A stretch of DNA of 64,000 nt from Oligoflexales bacterium (GCA_947479535.1 CANJZQ010000003.1:40660-104659); one strand, 5' to 3'; numbered from the stretch's first letter, positions 48,868 through 58,399 are shown. The notes: a model not told the origin generated them from the sequence alone. Made by a program: numbers and translations.

Positions 48868-50676
48868 TTAGCCTTCCTTGCTTCCAAAGAGGGCTTTGAA
48901 CATTTTCTTGACCAAACCTACCACCGAAGCCTCTTGCTGCGGCTTGGCAGCAACAGACGGACGGGCGTTCATGGTGCGATCCTGACGCTGCGGCTGCCGG
49001 TCGGGGCCCCGACCTTGACGGTCGTGACTCGGGCGCTGACGATCCTGGCCGCGGCTGTGACTTTCATGACGCGGGCCCTGGCCACTGCCTTGCCGGCGAG
49101 GTCCACGGTCGGACTGGGTTTGACGTGGCTGCTGATTTTGTTGGCCGCTACGATCCTGATGGCGTGGGCCATCTGAACGAGGAGCATCGCGCCGTGGACC
49201 ATCCGGACGAGGGCCATCGCGACGAGGGCCATCAAAGCGGGAACCGCCGGGACGCGGACCGCGGTCTCCTGGACGCGGCGAACTGGAGCGCCCACCCGAG
49301 AAACGGGAAGCCTTTGCTTCCTTCCAGGCCTTGATGCGCTCCTCGAAGGGATTGCCCGAAGCATCCACGATGCTGTCAAAAGCCAAGTCATACCATTTGG
49401 CCTTCACTGGGAACTGGTCGCCCAAGAGTTCTTTGATTCCGGCCAGGTTCTCGCCGTAGTCGTCGCATACCAATGAAAAGGAACTTCCTTTGGCCCCTGC
49501 GCGAGCGGTCCGGCCAATCCGGTGCACGTAGTTGGCGGGCTCCTGAGGCAAATCAAAGTTATAAACGTGGGTGATGCGCGAAATGTGTAATCCGCGACTC
49601 GCGACATCCGTCGCGATGAGTGCCTTGACCTTGCCGTCCTTGATTTTGTGGATCAACTGGATTCGCTTGCTCTGAGGCAAGTCGCCTGTGATCAAATCCA
49701 CGTCGATTCCATTCCGGGAAAGTTTGAAATGCAGCCATTCCGCAGTCAGTTTCGTATTGGTGAAAATGATGCAGCATTCAGGGTTATGCTCACGAAGCAT
49801 GCCGAGCATAACTTTCAACTTGTTCGGTGCATCGACAATAACCGCGTGCTGCTCAATATTTTCAGGCGTGAGTGTCTCTGGGTTAACCGAAATGTAAGCT
49901 GGCTTGTCGAGGTACTCAAATGCGAGTTCCTTAACTTCAGCATTCGTCGTTGCAGAGAACAAAAGCTTCTGCACGTCTTCTGGCAGCTTACTAAGGAAAA
50001 ACTCAACGTCGTCAATGAAACCCATATCGAACATGCGATCGGCTTCGTCGCAGACGAAAATCTTGCACTGATCGAGACGGATCAGTTTCTTCTCGAAGTA
50101 ATCTTTGAGCCGACCGGGGGTTGCAATGATGACATCAACCCCTTCCCGAAGGCGTTTGGCCTGCTTTTCGTAGTCAATTCCACCAAAAACAGCGATGGAA
50201 CTGATGCCCAAGCGACCAAATACGGTCTGGGCGTCCTGTTCAATCTGCATGGCCAGTTCTCGCGTGGGCGCCAGCACGAGAGCCAGCGGATGGGCCGCAC
50301 TACCAGAATTGTCCGCCAAGGCTGCTGTCGATGCCCTGTGCTCCAGAATCCTCTGTGCAGCAGTGATCAAGAAAACACCAGTCTTGCCAGTGCCCGTTTG
50401 GGCAAATCCGGCAACGTCCCGACCAACAAGGGTCAAGGGCAAGCACATGCCCTGGACTGGGGTGGGCTGATTCCAACCTAGATCAGCGATCGCCTGGCGA
50501 AGTGCCTCAGAAAGTGGGGCATCGGCAAAAGACGTCAAATTTTCGGACGCCCCTTCATCGGCGGCAATGAGTCTGGATTCATCTTCGAAATCGTCTCCTG
50601 GCCGGACAATCTCCGGTTTTTCTTCAGGAATTTGTTCTTCGCGTGGTTTCTGGTCGTCTTGCAAATTGTCTGTCAT
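48868..50676 (-). CDS. DEAD-box RNA helicase with long basic tail
   Basis: The 602-residue protein has an acidic N-terminal lead (1-45), then the helicase core: Q motif (near GWNQPTPVQ), AQTGTGKT at 92-99, APTRELA, FGG, TPGRL, DEADRMFDMGF, FSATT, ATDVASRGLHI and HRIGRTARAG. From about residue 445 the chain is low-complexity, rich in Arg, Gly, Pro, Asp and Gln (repeats of GPR-RD), ending in VVGLVKKMFKALFGSKEG. This is a RhlE/RhlB-like arrangement, with a tail suited to RNA or ribosome binding. Function in RNA decay or ribosome assembly is inferred. It is a lone gene, divergent from a small hypothetical protein. Confidence 0.94.
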   Translation of the reverse strand: MTDNLQDDQKPREEQIPEEKPEIVRPGDDFEDESRLIAADEGASENLTSFADAPLSEALRQAIADLGWNQPTPVQGMCLPLTLVGRDVAGFAQTGTGKTGVFLITAAQRILEHRASTAALADNSGSAAHPLALVLAPTRELAMQIEQDAQTVFGRLGISSIAVFGGIDYEKQAKRLREGVDVIIATPGRLKDYFEKKLIRLDQCKIFVCDEADRMFDMGFIDDVEFFLSKLPEDVQKLLFSATTNAEVKELAFEYLDKPAYISVNPETLTPENIEQHAVIVDAPNKLKVMLGMLREHNPECCIIFTNTKLTAEWLHFKLSRNGIDVDLITGDLPQSKRIQLIHKIKDGKVKALIATDVASRGLHISRITHVYNFDLPQEPANYVHRIGRTARAGAKGSSFSLVCDDYGENLAGIKELLGDQFPVKAKWYDLAFDSIVDASGNPFEERIKAWKEAKASRFSGGRSSSPRPGDRGPRPGGSRFDGPRRDGPRPDGPRRDAPRSDGPRHQDRSGQQNQQPRQTQSDRGPRRQGSGQGPRHESHSRGQDRQRPSHDRQGRGPDRQPQRQDRTMNARPSVAAKPQQEASVVGLVKKMFKALFGSKEG

Positions 50677-50836
50677 TTTTATATACTTTTCTCTTTATTT
50701 TCAGTCACTTACGTCGACTGCAGCGAAACGTTTTACGGGGTCTTGATTGCCCCTGGCCTTCAGCTTGTCCATCAGCCCGCCGATTTTAAATGGCATGGCG
50801 CTGATTTTTTGAACACAAGCGTGAGGCACATCTGTC

Positions 50837-51184
50837 ATGGCCGACGAAGCCAATACAACGTCAGCAGAAACTTCAGCAACTCTGGCTGCTGATCCCGCTC
50901 AAACCCAGCCGGGGCCAGATAGTCCGAATGCCCCACACCATACAGAAGGAACCCCTGCGGCGCAAGGCACGGAGGCGGTATCGAAGGCCCAGAGGGAATT
51001 TTTAGCGCTGCTTAATGCCCGGATGACCACCGTCGAAGGCCTCGCCCTTCTTGCCCTTGATTTTCCAGCATCCAAGGCCGCAGCCGCCCACTCCTACAGC
51101 CGCAAGTGGCAACAGGATGCCAGGCGGTGCTTTACCGTGGTCACACGCCTCAAGCGCCGGATGCCTCCATTGCCGATAACCTGA
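50837..51184 (+). CDS. Small hypothetical protein
   Basis: The 115-residue product starts at an ATG with GTGAGG upstream. Residues 1-50 are Ala/Thr/Pro-rich and probably disordered. Residues 50-110 contain a compact helical part: KAQREFLALLNARMTTVEGLA, ASKAAAAHSYSRKWQ and RRCFTVVTRLKRRMP. It is basic at the end and may bind nucleic acid, but I recognise no family. There is no signal peptide or membrane segment. It lies alone between the divergent helicase gene and the CpoB-like gene. Confidence 0.55.
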   Translation: MADEANTTSAETSATLAADPAQTQPGPDSPNAPHHTEGTPAAQGTEAVSKAQREFLALLNARMTTVEGLALLALDFPASKAAAAHSYSRKWQQDARRCFTVVTRLKRRMPPLPIT

Positions 51185-51274
51185 TCCTTGTGGTTAAAAT
51201 AGGTAAGCGCCGAATCCAATTGGATTTAGCCCTCCTGTTTTCCATGCCCTGAACGCTTCCAAGGGGGTTCGTCG

Positions 51275-52255
51275 ATGACGCCACGATCTAGCATCGCCAA
51301 ATTATGCCTTCGCTTTCCATTGAAACCTTTCTTGCCGCTCCTGATGATCACGGGTTGCTTCACACCCGCCAAAGAACGTCAGCTCCACGACGAGATCTTC
51401 GGACTGCAAACCAGAGTCATGCAGCTGGAAGGCGCCCTCATGGATGAGAACACTCCAGCCGGTGAGGCAGCCAAGCGACGCCTTGCATCAACCGCAGCCG
51501 ATATTGAAAAAATATCGAATGAAATGAACCGCATCAAAGGTGAACTTGATGCATTGAAACTTGGTGTTTCGACAGGGTTCATGCCAGGCGTGGAGGGTGA
51601 TCAGAGTAACTCGGTTGGGGGTAAGATCCGCTCCCTGAGCGAAAGGATGGCCACCTTGGAATCGACGCAGGGCGATGTGGTGGCGTCACTGGAAAAGCAG
51701 GGCGTAAACCTAAAATCCCCTGAAAAATCCAAGCCTACCCGGACAGCGGAACGGACCAGCGACGCTTCAGGGGATCGCTCCCAAGACAAACAATCGGACA
51801 AAATTTCGGAAAAGTCCGACAACGAAAAGCCCGCCAGCGCCGAGGAGCCACGCAAGTCAGATAAATCCCTGGCCTCTCTGAAGCAGTTTCGGGATGCCTA
51901 TGGGAAACGCCAGTTCAAGCGGGTCATCGAAGACGCTCCGGCCGCAATCAAATTGCTAACCAAGGTAAAAGACCGCGAAGAAGTCGCTTTTCTTCATGCT
52001 GAGGCCCTTTATAAACTTGGCCAAATGCGCGAGGCCGCCCTGCAATTTAACGAGTTCATCGACAGCAAACCGGCGGCAAAATACCTGCCTCAGGCACGCC
52101 TTCGCATGGGCGATGCCTTCCGCAATCTGGGCGACCCGGCAACCGCAAAAATTTATTACCAAGAGTTGATCACCAAGCATCCAAAGAGCCCAGAGGCCAC
52201 CAAGGCTAAAGACCGGTTGAAAGAGCTTGGCAAATCGGCCCGGGCAGGCCATTAA
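51275..52255 (+). CDS. CpoB/YbgF-like lipoprotein with coiled coil and TPR
   Basis: AAGGGGG precedes the ATG. The 326-residue protein has a lipoprotein signal ending MITGC (Cys28), a coiled-coil region (about 30-105), a Lys/Ser/Asp-rich linker (145-205) and a TPR domain (205-320) with VAFLHAEALYKLGQMREAAL, PQARLRMGDAFRNLGD and YYQELITKHPKSPEA. This order matches CpoB (YbgF), which links the Tol-Pal system with septal peptidoglycan synthesis, except that E. coli CpoB is not lipidated. No tol or pal genes are in the window. tsaD begins eight bases downstream. Confidence 0.82.
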   Translation: MTPRSSIAKLCLRFPLKPFLPLLMITGCFTPAKERQLHDEIFGLQTRVMQLEGALMDENTPAGEAAKRRLASTAADIEKISNEMNRIKGELDALKLGVSTGFMPGVEGDQSNSVGGKIRSLSERMATLESTQGDVVASLEKQGVNLKSPEKSKPTRTAERTSDASGDRSQDKQSDKISEKSDNEKPASAEEPRKSDKSLASLKQFRDAYGKRQFKRVIEDAPAAIKLLTKVKDREEVAFLHAEALYKLGQMREAALQFNEFIDSKPAAKYLPQARLRMGDAFRNLGDPATAKIYYQELITKHPKSPEATKAKDRLKELGKSARAGH

Positions 52256-52263
52256 CCGTATCG

Positions 52264-53367
52264 ATGCTGATCATCGGTATTGAATCCAGTTGTGACGAAA
52301 CCGCGATCGCCGTCCTGAGGGACGGACGACAGGTTCTTGCGTCCAAAATTTCATCACAAATCGCCCGGCACGCACCTTTTGGTGGTGTGGTCCCCGAAAT
52401 TGCGGCGCGTGAACATCTGAATTCCATCCAACCTCTCTTCGACGCCGCCCTGCGAGATGCTTTCAGCCACGATGCATCCAGGCAAGCTGGAGGCACCGGT
52501 CCCGGCAATTCAGGAATCACGCTGTCGGATATTGATGCCATCGCTGTGACTCAGGGCCCAGGATTGGTCGGCGCCTTGCTGGTTGGAGTTTCCTTTGCCA
52601 AAGGCCTCGCCTTGGCAAACAGCAAGCCACTGATTCCAGTCGATCATGTTCATGCGCACATCCACGGGGCACTTCTGGGACTTTCTGACGATGTCGCGAA
52701 AGCCGCCCTGCCCTGCCTGGCCCTGGTCGTGTCAGGCGGCCATACGAATCTTTACCTCGTTGAAAATCCACTGGACTTCAAATTGATCGCCCATACGGTC
52801 GACGATGCCTGCGGCGAATGTTTGGACAAGGTTGGAAAACTACTTGGCCTCCCTTATCCCGGTGGACCGTGGATTGAGCGACACGCGGCCAAGGGCAATC
52901 CCGATAAAATTGCGATGCCGCGCACCGTGGAAAAAAAATCACAGATGGAATTCAGCTACTCAGGCTTGAAGACACACATGGCCCAAATGATCACGCGGCT
53001 GCCGCAACCAATCCCCGAGGGTCAAGTCGCTGACATGTGCGCAGCATTCCAACGAGAGGCGTTTCAGCAACTCATCCGGAAAATTGAAATCGCGCGGGGA
53101 AAATTCCCACACGTGCGAAGCATCGTTGTCGCCGGGGGAGTCGCCGCAAACAAGACGTTCCGCACCATGGCGGAACGGGCCTTCAAAATTCCGTGTCACT
53201 TTCCGGAACCAGACTACTGCTCGGACAACGCCGCCATGATCGCCGCACTTGGATGGCATATGCTTAATGAGCGAGGTCCAGATGCGTTCAAGGCTACCGA
53301 CTGGGATGTGTATCCTCGCTACCCATTTGAAAACTACAAGTTTGACAGCGCCGGGGCCCACTCGTGA
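52264..53367 (+). CDS. tsaD: tRNA N6-adenosine threonylcarbamoyltransferase
   Basis: TsaD (YgjD/Gcp) transfers threonylcarbamoyl to A37 of tRNAs reading ANN codons. The 367-residue protein has IGIESSCDETAIAVL, GGVVPEIAAREHL, VTQGPGLVGALLVGVSFAKGLA, the metal-binding PVDHVHAHIHGAL, LVVSGGHTNLY, DDACGECLDKVGKLLGLPYPGGP and VVAGGVAANKTFR. These are the complete ASKHA-fold landmarks. About 25 extra residues near 70-90 form a loop. It overlaps rsmA by four bases and follows the CpoB-like gene closely, so the three are probably one operon. Confidence 0.97.
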   Translation: MLIIGIESSCDETAIAVLRDGRQVLASKISSQIARHAPFGGVVPEIAAREHLNSIQPLFDAALRDAFSHDASRQAGGTGPGNSGITLSDIDAIAVTQGPGLVGALLVGVSFAKGLALANSKPLIPVDHVHAHIHGALLGLSDDVAKAALPCLALVVSGGHTNLYLVENPLDFKLIAHTVDDACGECLDKVGKLLGLPYPGGPWIERHAAKGNPDKIAMPRTVEKKSQMEFSYSGLKTHMAQMITRLPQPIPEGQVADMCAAFQREAFQQLIRKIEIARGKFPHVRSIVVAGGVAANKTFRTMAERAFKIPCHFPEPDYCSDNAAMIAALGWHMLNERGPDAFKATDWDVYPRYPFENYKFDSAGAHS

Positions 53368-54194
53368 AATACAACCACAAAAAAAGCGATCCCAATCAAC
53401 ACCAAAGAAACAGTGGCCAGCCAAGACAGAAAAAATCAATGGGCCAGGTTTTTTTGCACGACGAGTGGCCCGTGCGCCGCGTTGTTGAAATTGCACAAGA
53501 CTGGCACGCCATCGAAGTCATCGAAATTGGCCCGGGGGGCGCAATCCTTACCAAGGCCTTGTCCAGCGCTGGCATCCACACAACAGCCATTGAAAAGGAT
53601 GATCGCTTTGCCGAACGCCTGATTGATTCCGCCCTTCCAGGCGTCGACGTGGTGAATCAAGACATTCTGGAATTTGACCTTGGCGCCTGGATTGATCGCG
53701 TTGAAAAATCGGGCAAAAGGGCGGCTGTGTTAGGAAATATCCCCTACAACATCTCGTCTCCCATCGTGATGTGGGTTCTGCCGCACTTGCATCGCCTGGC
53801 CGGGGCAACTTTTTTAGTTCAACTTGAGTTTGCAAAACGCCTTGCCGCAAAGCCGAATACAAAAGACTACGGCAGCCTGACGGTTTTTACGCAGATGCGG
53901 GCCGATGTGCGCTTGGACTGCGAAGTCGGAAGGGAATTCTTCACACCCGTGCCAAAAGTCGACAGCGCCATTGTCGTCATGGAAGCCCGCAAGGAACCAC
54001 TGCCACTGGAAGTCATGAAAAAAATCGAATCCATAGCACGCCAGGCATTTCATCAGAGGCGTAAAAAACTGCGTAACGCGGTAAAGCCATTTCTTGCGGG
54101 CCGCAGCGAATCCGACTGCCCCGTCGATTTAAACCGCCGCCCCGAAACCCTCACCCTCGATGAGTTTTCCGAGTTGGCTGCGTTTTTGACTTAG
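53364..54194 (+). CDS. rsmA: 16S rRNA (A1518/A1519-N6) dimethyltransferase
   Basis: RsmA (KsgA) dimethylates two adjacent adenosines near the 3' end of 16S rRNA late in small-subunit assembly. The GTG start overlaps the tsaD stop. The 276-residue protein has KKSMGQVFLHD, the SAM loop VIEIGPGGAILTKAL, TAIEKDD, the catalytic VLGNIPYNISSPIVM (NxPY), LVQLEFAKRLAA, and FFTPVPKVDSAIVVM, then HQRRKKLRNAVKPFL. The SAM loop reads GPGGA instead of GPGxG, a mild variation. The N-terminal extension is basic and Gln-rich. Confidence 0.96.
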   Translation: MKYNHKKSDPNQHQRNSGQPRQKKSMGQVFLHDEWPVRRVVEIAQDWHAIEVIEIGPGGAILTKALSSAGIHTTAIEKDDRFAERLIDSALPGVDVVNQDILEFDLGAWIDRVEKSGKRAAVLGNIPYNISSPIVMWVLPHLHRLAGATFLVQLEFAKRLAAKPNTKDYGSLTVFTQMRADVRLDCEVGREFFTPVPKVDSAIVVMEARKEPLPLEVMKKIESIARQAFHQRRKKLRNAVKPFLAGRSESDCPVDLNRRPETLTLDEFSELAAFLT

Positions 54195-54200
54195 TATTAC

Positions 54201-55958
54201 CTACGGAATCCAGACGCTGCCTGATCCGGGCGATGTCACATCCGGCGATTTTTTTGCAGCAGGAAAAATACCCTGAATCAATCGGGCGTCGGATTCTTCA
54301 CCCAACGACTTCAAGATCAATCGCCCGCGCAAGGGTACTGACAAATCCAGAAATGGCTCATTCTGGATCAAGTCTGGTCCCCAATAAATTTTCGAAGAAT
54401 CAACAAAACAAATCTGCGTCTCTTCTTCCGGCAAGCAAGGCAGCAAGGCAAGGCGCTCCGCAACAAAACCGGAAATCTGACTGATGCGAAGGGGCAATAA
54501 AATTGCCAAAGACAAAGATGCGGAAACCATCAACCACGTCACCACCCTTGATGACGCACCCTCTTGCACAACACGGGAAAGACCCAAAACCATTGCAAAA
54601 CCAAGGGCTGGATGCAGGTAGCGATAACCCCATCCATGCCCCTGATTCAGAGGAAACATAAAATAAAATCCAACCGCCCCAGCCAATGCAAGGGTAGAAA
54701 GTTGCAGGGCAGAAAGTTGAAGCGCAGAAAGTTGGAGGGTCCGGACTTCATTTTCTGCCGGCGCAGCCGCTGCTGACAGATCTCGGCGGTGCCACATTTG
54801 GGACGCGCTGGACAGGATGCCCAGGCCAACAAGACCAATGAGGCCAGGGAAAGCCCACAATGCAAAACGCAGCAAGCTCATACAATCTTGAAGAAACTGC
54901 CGGAAGGTTGGCCACTTCAGGTGCTCACCGAGCCAAGCCAACTCTGTCGCTGCCGCCCCCAGACCAGATGCAGCCTCCTGACGATGAACGCGGGAAACAC
55001 CCTGAACCAATCCGGTCCAACCAAACGAAAACGCAGCAATGAATGGCAGGTAGGGCAAGGCCAGACAGGCCACGTCACGATATCGGCGGGCGCGAATCAG
55101 AAGAAAAAAAGCCGGGAGTGCGACAAGCAGTTGCGGGATCTGGTTTCCAGTGTGCAGGGCAATGCCACCTGCAACACCGGCGGCAACCATCGACCACGGG
55201 GTTCCGCGAATAAAAAAGAACAAAAACAACAGATGAAGAAGCAGTAAAAAATTTGTGGCAAAGAAGCCCATCCCAAAGCCAGCCACAGAAACACAACCAG
55301 CCATGAGCAAAACAGAAAGCCCAGAGAGCCACGCCTGACGCCATAGCCTCCATGTTGAAAGACCTGCAAGCAGGACAATTCCCGCCGCAATGAGGGGATT
55401 TACTAAAAATCGAAGTCCAGCACGTTCGAAGGGTGCCGCAAAAAAAGCAAATGCGGGTTGATAACTAGTGATGATCCGGCCGCTGCCATCGTCAGCGACC
55501 AGAATCCTGTTGGCAAGTTCGGCTGGTGCCATCCGGGTGGCCAACGCCGGGGGCCAGACGCCAAAAAAAGTTCCGTGTGAAAACACTTTTGTTTGAATCA
55601 CGTTGGCATATTCATCGCCAGAGATCGCGGCCATGCGGTAAACATTCAGGCTGCCAATGGTACACACCAGAAATACAGCTCCGGCAACCAGCCAGCGCCT
55701 GGACCACAACGCCTCGAGTGCACCCTGCTGTTCATCAATCGCAACCCGGCGCGCAAAGTAAAACGCGACTATGGCGATGATTGCCGCCATCAACGCCGCT
55801 GCCGGCTCCTGGGAGACAAACTGCAGGTCAAAAATATCGAGCAATAACGGGGACGGGACCTGGGACTCACGCCAAAGGGCAATCCCGGCAGACACACCAG
55901 AGATTGCGAGAACCGTCCCGGTCAACCACCACAGGGTTTTTGACATTGAATCAGACAT
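54201..55958 (-). CDS. GT-C-fold membrane glycosyltransferase (ArnT/PMT-like)
   Basis: The start at 55958 overlaps the ferredoxin gene upstream by eight bases. The 585-residue protein has 11-13 predicted membrane helices and an early extracytoplasmic loop with AISGDEYANVIQTKVFSHG, matching the DE motif of GT-C enzymes that take sugar from a polyprenyl phosphate. Near residue 405 there is a direct repeat, LQLSALQLSALQLS, absent from relatives I know. The C-terminal 100 residues form a soluble periplasmic part. The sugar donor and target are unknown. It ends six bases from the converging rsmA stop. Confidence 0.72.
   Translation of the reverse strand: MSDSMSKTLWWLTGTVLAISGVSAGIALWRESQVPSPLLLDIFDLQFVSQEPAAALMAAIIAIVAFYFARRVAIDEQQGALEALWSRRWLVAGAVFLVCTIGSLNVYRMAAISGDEYANVIQTKVFSHGTFFGVWPPALATRMAPAELANRILVADDGSGRIITSYQPAFAFFAAPFERAGLRFLVNPLIAAGIVLLAGLSTWRLWRQAWLSGLSVLLMAGCVSVAGFGMGFFATNFLLLLHLLFLFFFIRGTPWSMVAAGVAGGIALHTGNQIPQLLVALPAFFLLIRARRYRDVACLALPYLPFIAAFSFGWTGLVQGVSRVHRQEAASGLGAAATELAWLGEHLKWPTFRQFLQDCMSLLRFALWAFPGLIGLVGLGILSSASQMWHRRDLSAAAAPAENEVRTLQLSALQLSALQLSTLALAGAVGFYFMFPLNQGHGWGYRYLHPALGFAMVLGLSRVVQEGASSRVVTWLMVSASLSLAILLPLRISQISGFVAERLALLPCLPEEETQICFVDSSKIYWGPDLIQNEPFLDLSVPLRGRLILKSLGEESDARLIQGIFPAAKKSPDVTSPGSGSVWIP
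54694..54740 (-). repeat. Three-copy 15-base tandem repeat inside the GT-C gene
   Basis: Units of 15 bases (AGAAAGTTG plus six variable bases on the plus strand) occur three times and encode LQLSA repeats. The length is a multiple of three, so copy changes keep the frame. Confidence 0.8.
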
Positions 55959-56304
55959 CTTCAAAATCCACATTGTTGGCTGGATCGTAAGAGTCTTGAA
56001 AATCCAGGTCGATCGCTACCTGGCCATCAATGATTCTGGTTCTACAAGACATTCGAACCGATCCATCGACGGGAAGCTTTAGACGCTGCAACATTGCAAT
56101 CTCGTCCGGCGCCGGTTCACTCAATTTGCCACTTGATGAGTCAACTTTGACACCACAGGTGCCACATCTCAGAGAGGCGCACATGAACCGGATAGGAACA
56201 CCACCCTGACGCGCAGCGACCAGGATCTTGGTTCCGGAATCAACTTCAACCTGCGTCCCGGCTGGCATAAAAATAACCACAGGCTTTTTTGACTGTGGGT
56301 TCAT
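55951..56304 (-). CDS. [2Fe-2S] ferredoxin (plant/adrenodoxin type)
   Basis: The frame runs open to 56721, but that part is a shadow of dapD; the ATG at 56304 overlaps the dapD stop (ATGA). The 117-residue protein has the [2Fe-2S] ligands in FMCASLRCGTCGV (C-x4-C-x2-C) and MSCRTRI, with the VDSGTKILVAARQGGV fold entry. It carries single electrons in the cytoplasm. The partner is not obvious. Tryptophan 2,3-dioxygenase, two genes upstream of dapD, needs reduced heme, so a reductant role is possible but unproven. Confidence 0.88.
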   Translation of the reverse strand: MNPQSKKPVVIFMPAGTQVEVDSGTKILVAARQGGVPIRFMCASLRCGTCGVKVDSSSGKLSEPAPDEIAMLQRLKLPVDGSVRMSCRTRIIDGQVAIDLDFQDSYDPANNVDFEDV

Positions 56305-57173
56305 ACAGAAAGAGCAAACTCGCGAAGGGTGTCGTTTAGTGATGTCTTCAGGTCGGTAGAGGGCTTTCGCTCGCCGATGATATAGGCGCAGGACGTGTAG
56401 ATCCTTCCGCCCGGCATTTCCTTTTCCTTGGTGCCAGGCACGACGACACACCGGGCCGGAACGTAGCCTTTCATCTCTGGCATGCCAGGCTTGCGGGTAT
56501 CGATGATCGGAGTCGAAGCTGTCAGGGTTGTGTTGGCGGCGAGAACTGCCTCGCGTCCGATCCTGACCCCTTCGACAACAATGCAGCGGGAGCCTAAAAA
56601 TGCGCCGTCTTCCACAATCACGGGCGTGGCCGATGGCGGCTCGAGAACACCACCAATACCCACCCCACCGGACAAGTGAACATTTGCACCAATCTGGGCG
56701 CACGAACCAACGGTTGCCCATGTATCAACCATGGTTCCCGAGCCAATCCATGCCCCGATATTTACATATGAAGGCATCAAAATAACACCCGGCTCCATGA
56801 ATGAGCCGTAGCGGGCCACGGCAGGCGGAACCACACGGACTTTCAGTTCCCGGTAATTGCTCTTGAGGGGAATCTTGTCGTGATAGACAAACGGACCAAC
56901 ATCAATCTGCGCCATCGGAGAATATTTGAAATAAAGCAGGATCGCCTGTTTGATCCATGCATGGGTGGTCCAAGCTCCCTTGGCATCACCTTTAGAGCCA
57001 TCAATATCGTGGCCAGCGGCGGGAGACGCCACCCGCAGATCACCGCGGTCAAGGCGGCCAATCACAGATTCCACCGCCGCGCGCAATCTAATGTCGGCAT
57101 CTGAGCCTGGAGTCGGCGGTGACTTTGCGCCAGCCTCAATGGCGTCACGCAGTTGATTCAACCGTTCATTCAT
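56301..57173 (-). CDS. dapD: 2,3,4,5-tetrahydropyridine-2,6-dicarboxylate N-succinyltransferase
   Basis: DapD succinylates tetrahydrodipicolinate in the succinylase branch of lysine and diaminopimelate synthesis. The 290-residue protein has an N-terminal helical part, then a left-handed beta-helix with family landmarks: VVPPAVARYGSFM, GVILMPSYVNIGAWIG, GTMVDTWATVGSCAQIG, VHLSGGVGIGGVLEP and GAFLGSRCIVVEGV. The start at 57173 overlaps the dapC stop (ATGA). It uses succinyl-CoA, and the trimer forms the active site at the coil junction. Location next to dapC confirms the pathway. Confidence 0.97.
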   Translation of the reverse strand: MNERLNQLRDAIEAGAKSPPTPGSDADIRLRAAVESVIGRLDRGDLRVASPAAGHDIDGSKGDAKGAWTTHAWIKQAILLYFKYSPMAQIDVGPFVYHDKIPLKSNYRELKVRVVPPAVARYGSFMEPGVILMPSYVNIGAWIGSGTMVDTWATVGSCAQIGANVHLSGGVGIGGVLEPPSATPVIVEDGAFLGSRCIVVEGVRIGREAVLAANTTLTASTPIIDTRKPGMPEMKGYVPARCVVVPGTKEKEMPGGRIYTSCAYIIGERKPSTDLKTSLNDTLREFALSV

Positions 57174-58396
57174 TTCAGGTACTCCCGCAGGAGGTTCATC
57201 GCCTGCTGCATCGACGCTTCTTCCGGGACCAGGGCAAACCGCACGTGACCCCGGATGCCCTCGCTGAGCCACTGGGATGGTGAAGCAATCACGCCGAGCC
57301 TCGCCAGGTTCAGAACAAAGGCAACATCGTCATCGCCGAATTTTTCTGGAATCTTCGCCCACAAGTAAAATGTGGTTGATGGAATTTTGTCGATCATCCC
57401 AAGATTTTGCAGAAGCGGCCCGAAGGTCGCCAGACGTTTGGTAAATATCTTGCGCCGTTCAATGACGTGCGCATCATCACCCCATGCAACAGCAGCAGCA
57501 TGCTGGATAAAGTCGGGTGAGCCGACTCCAAAATTTGCGCGCGCATTCAAAAACGGTTTTATAATGCGAGGATCCCCAGCCACAAGCCCTGCACGATATC
57601 CGGTCAATCCAGAGCGTTTCGACAAACTCATGAAAGACAAGACCCGGTCGGTGGAAAGCTGGAGCGGATTAACTGGACGAGGATCCACATCAACCGAAGG
57701 CAACGCGCCGGCGGGCACAATGGCATCAATTGCAGAATCAAAAATATCGACGTAGCAGTCATCAGAAAGCAGGATCGTATCGGTTTTGTGGCACCAGTCG
57801 ATGATACGCTGCCAATATTCCAAAGGCGCCGTTGCACCAGTTGGGTTGTGGGGATGGTTGATCCAGATGGCTGCAGCATTTTTTTGAACATCAGCAGGAA
57901 GATTCCACGGTTCCAAAAGATAACCGTTCTCACCCGTGATGCGGACCGGATAAGGAATTCCGCCCGCATACAGTGTCGAACTGCGGTAAACGGGATAACC
58001 TGGATCGGGGTAGATGATGTGTTTTTTCCCGCCAGCACGACCCACCAGGCAGAGCGCAATATTGAAGATGGCCTCTTTGCTGCCCTGACTTGGAATCACG
58101 GCAAGGTCATTGCCCACCTGCAAGCCAAAGCGACGCTTCAAGTAACCGGCCTGTTCCGTTGCCAAGCGCTCGACACCCTTGACGCTCGGGTATTGACTGA
58201 TTTCAGGAAGGGCCTTGATCAAGGCTTCGCGAACTGGCGACCATGTCGCAATCCGTGGATCACCCGTTCCGAAATCAAACACGGGCTTGCCCTCTTTGAC
58301 GAGGCCAGCCTTGATACGGCTCAACTCTTCCATCGGATAGGGCTTGAGCCCTGCCGTCACTTCATTGACAAAGGAATTAACGGATAAACGGGTCAT
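57170..58396 (-). CDS. dapC: N-succinyldiaminopimelate aminotransferase
   Basis: The 408-residue class I/II aminotransferase has PVFDFGTGDPR, VIPSQGSKEAIFNIAL, YPDPGYPVYRSS, WINHPHNPTGATAP, LLSDDCYVDIF, the PLP lysine in FMSLSKRSGLTGYRAGLVAG, and a C-terminal VRFALV with the carboxylate Arg. The NHPHNPTG and SLSKRSxxxxYRAG forms are typical of DapC. It transfers an amino group from glutamate to N-succinyl-2-amino-6-ketopimelate. It sits three bases after the dioxygenase gene and overlaps dapD, so this step and the previous one are coupled. Confidence 0.94.
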   Translation of the reverse strand: MTRLSVNSFVNEVTAGLKPYPMEELSRIKAGLVKEGKPVFDFGTGDPRIATWSPVREALIKALPEISQYPSVKGVERLATEQAGYLKRRFGLQVGNDLAVIPSQGSKEAIFNIALCLVGRAGGKKHIIYPDPGYPVYRSSTLYAGGIPYPVRITGENGYLLEPWNLPADVQKNAAAIWINHPHNPTGATAPLEYWQRIIDWCHKTDTILLSDDCYVDIFDSAIDAIVPAGALPSVDVDPRPVNPLQLSTDRVLSFMSLSKRSGLTGYRAGLVAGDPRIIKPFLNARANFGVGSPDFIQHAAAVAWGDDAHVIERRKIFTKRLATFGPLLQNLGMIDKIPSTTFYLWAKIPEKFGDDDVAFVLNLARLGVIASPSQWLSEGIRGHVRFALVPEEASMQQAMNLLREYLK

Positions 58397-58399
58397 GGA

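Noticed and set aside
49648..50481. Plus-strand open frame of 277 codons opposite the DEAD-box helicase
   Set aside because: The helicase frame has all motifs; the opposite frame has no recognisable protein and biased composition.
56305..56721. Upstream extension of the ferredoxin frame
   Set aside because: It overlaps dapD in another frame and is rich in Arg, Cys and Trp as expected of a shadow.
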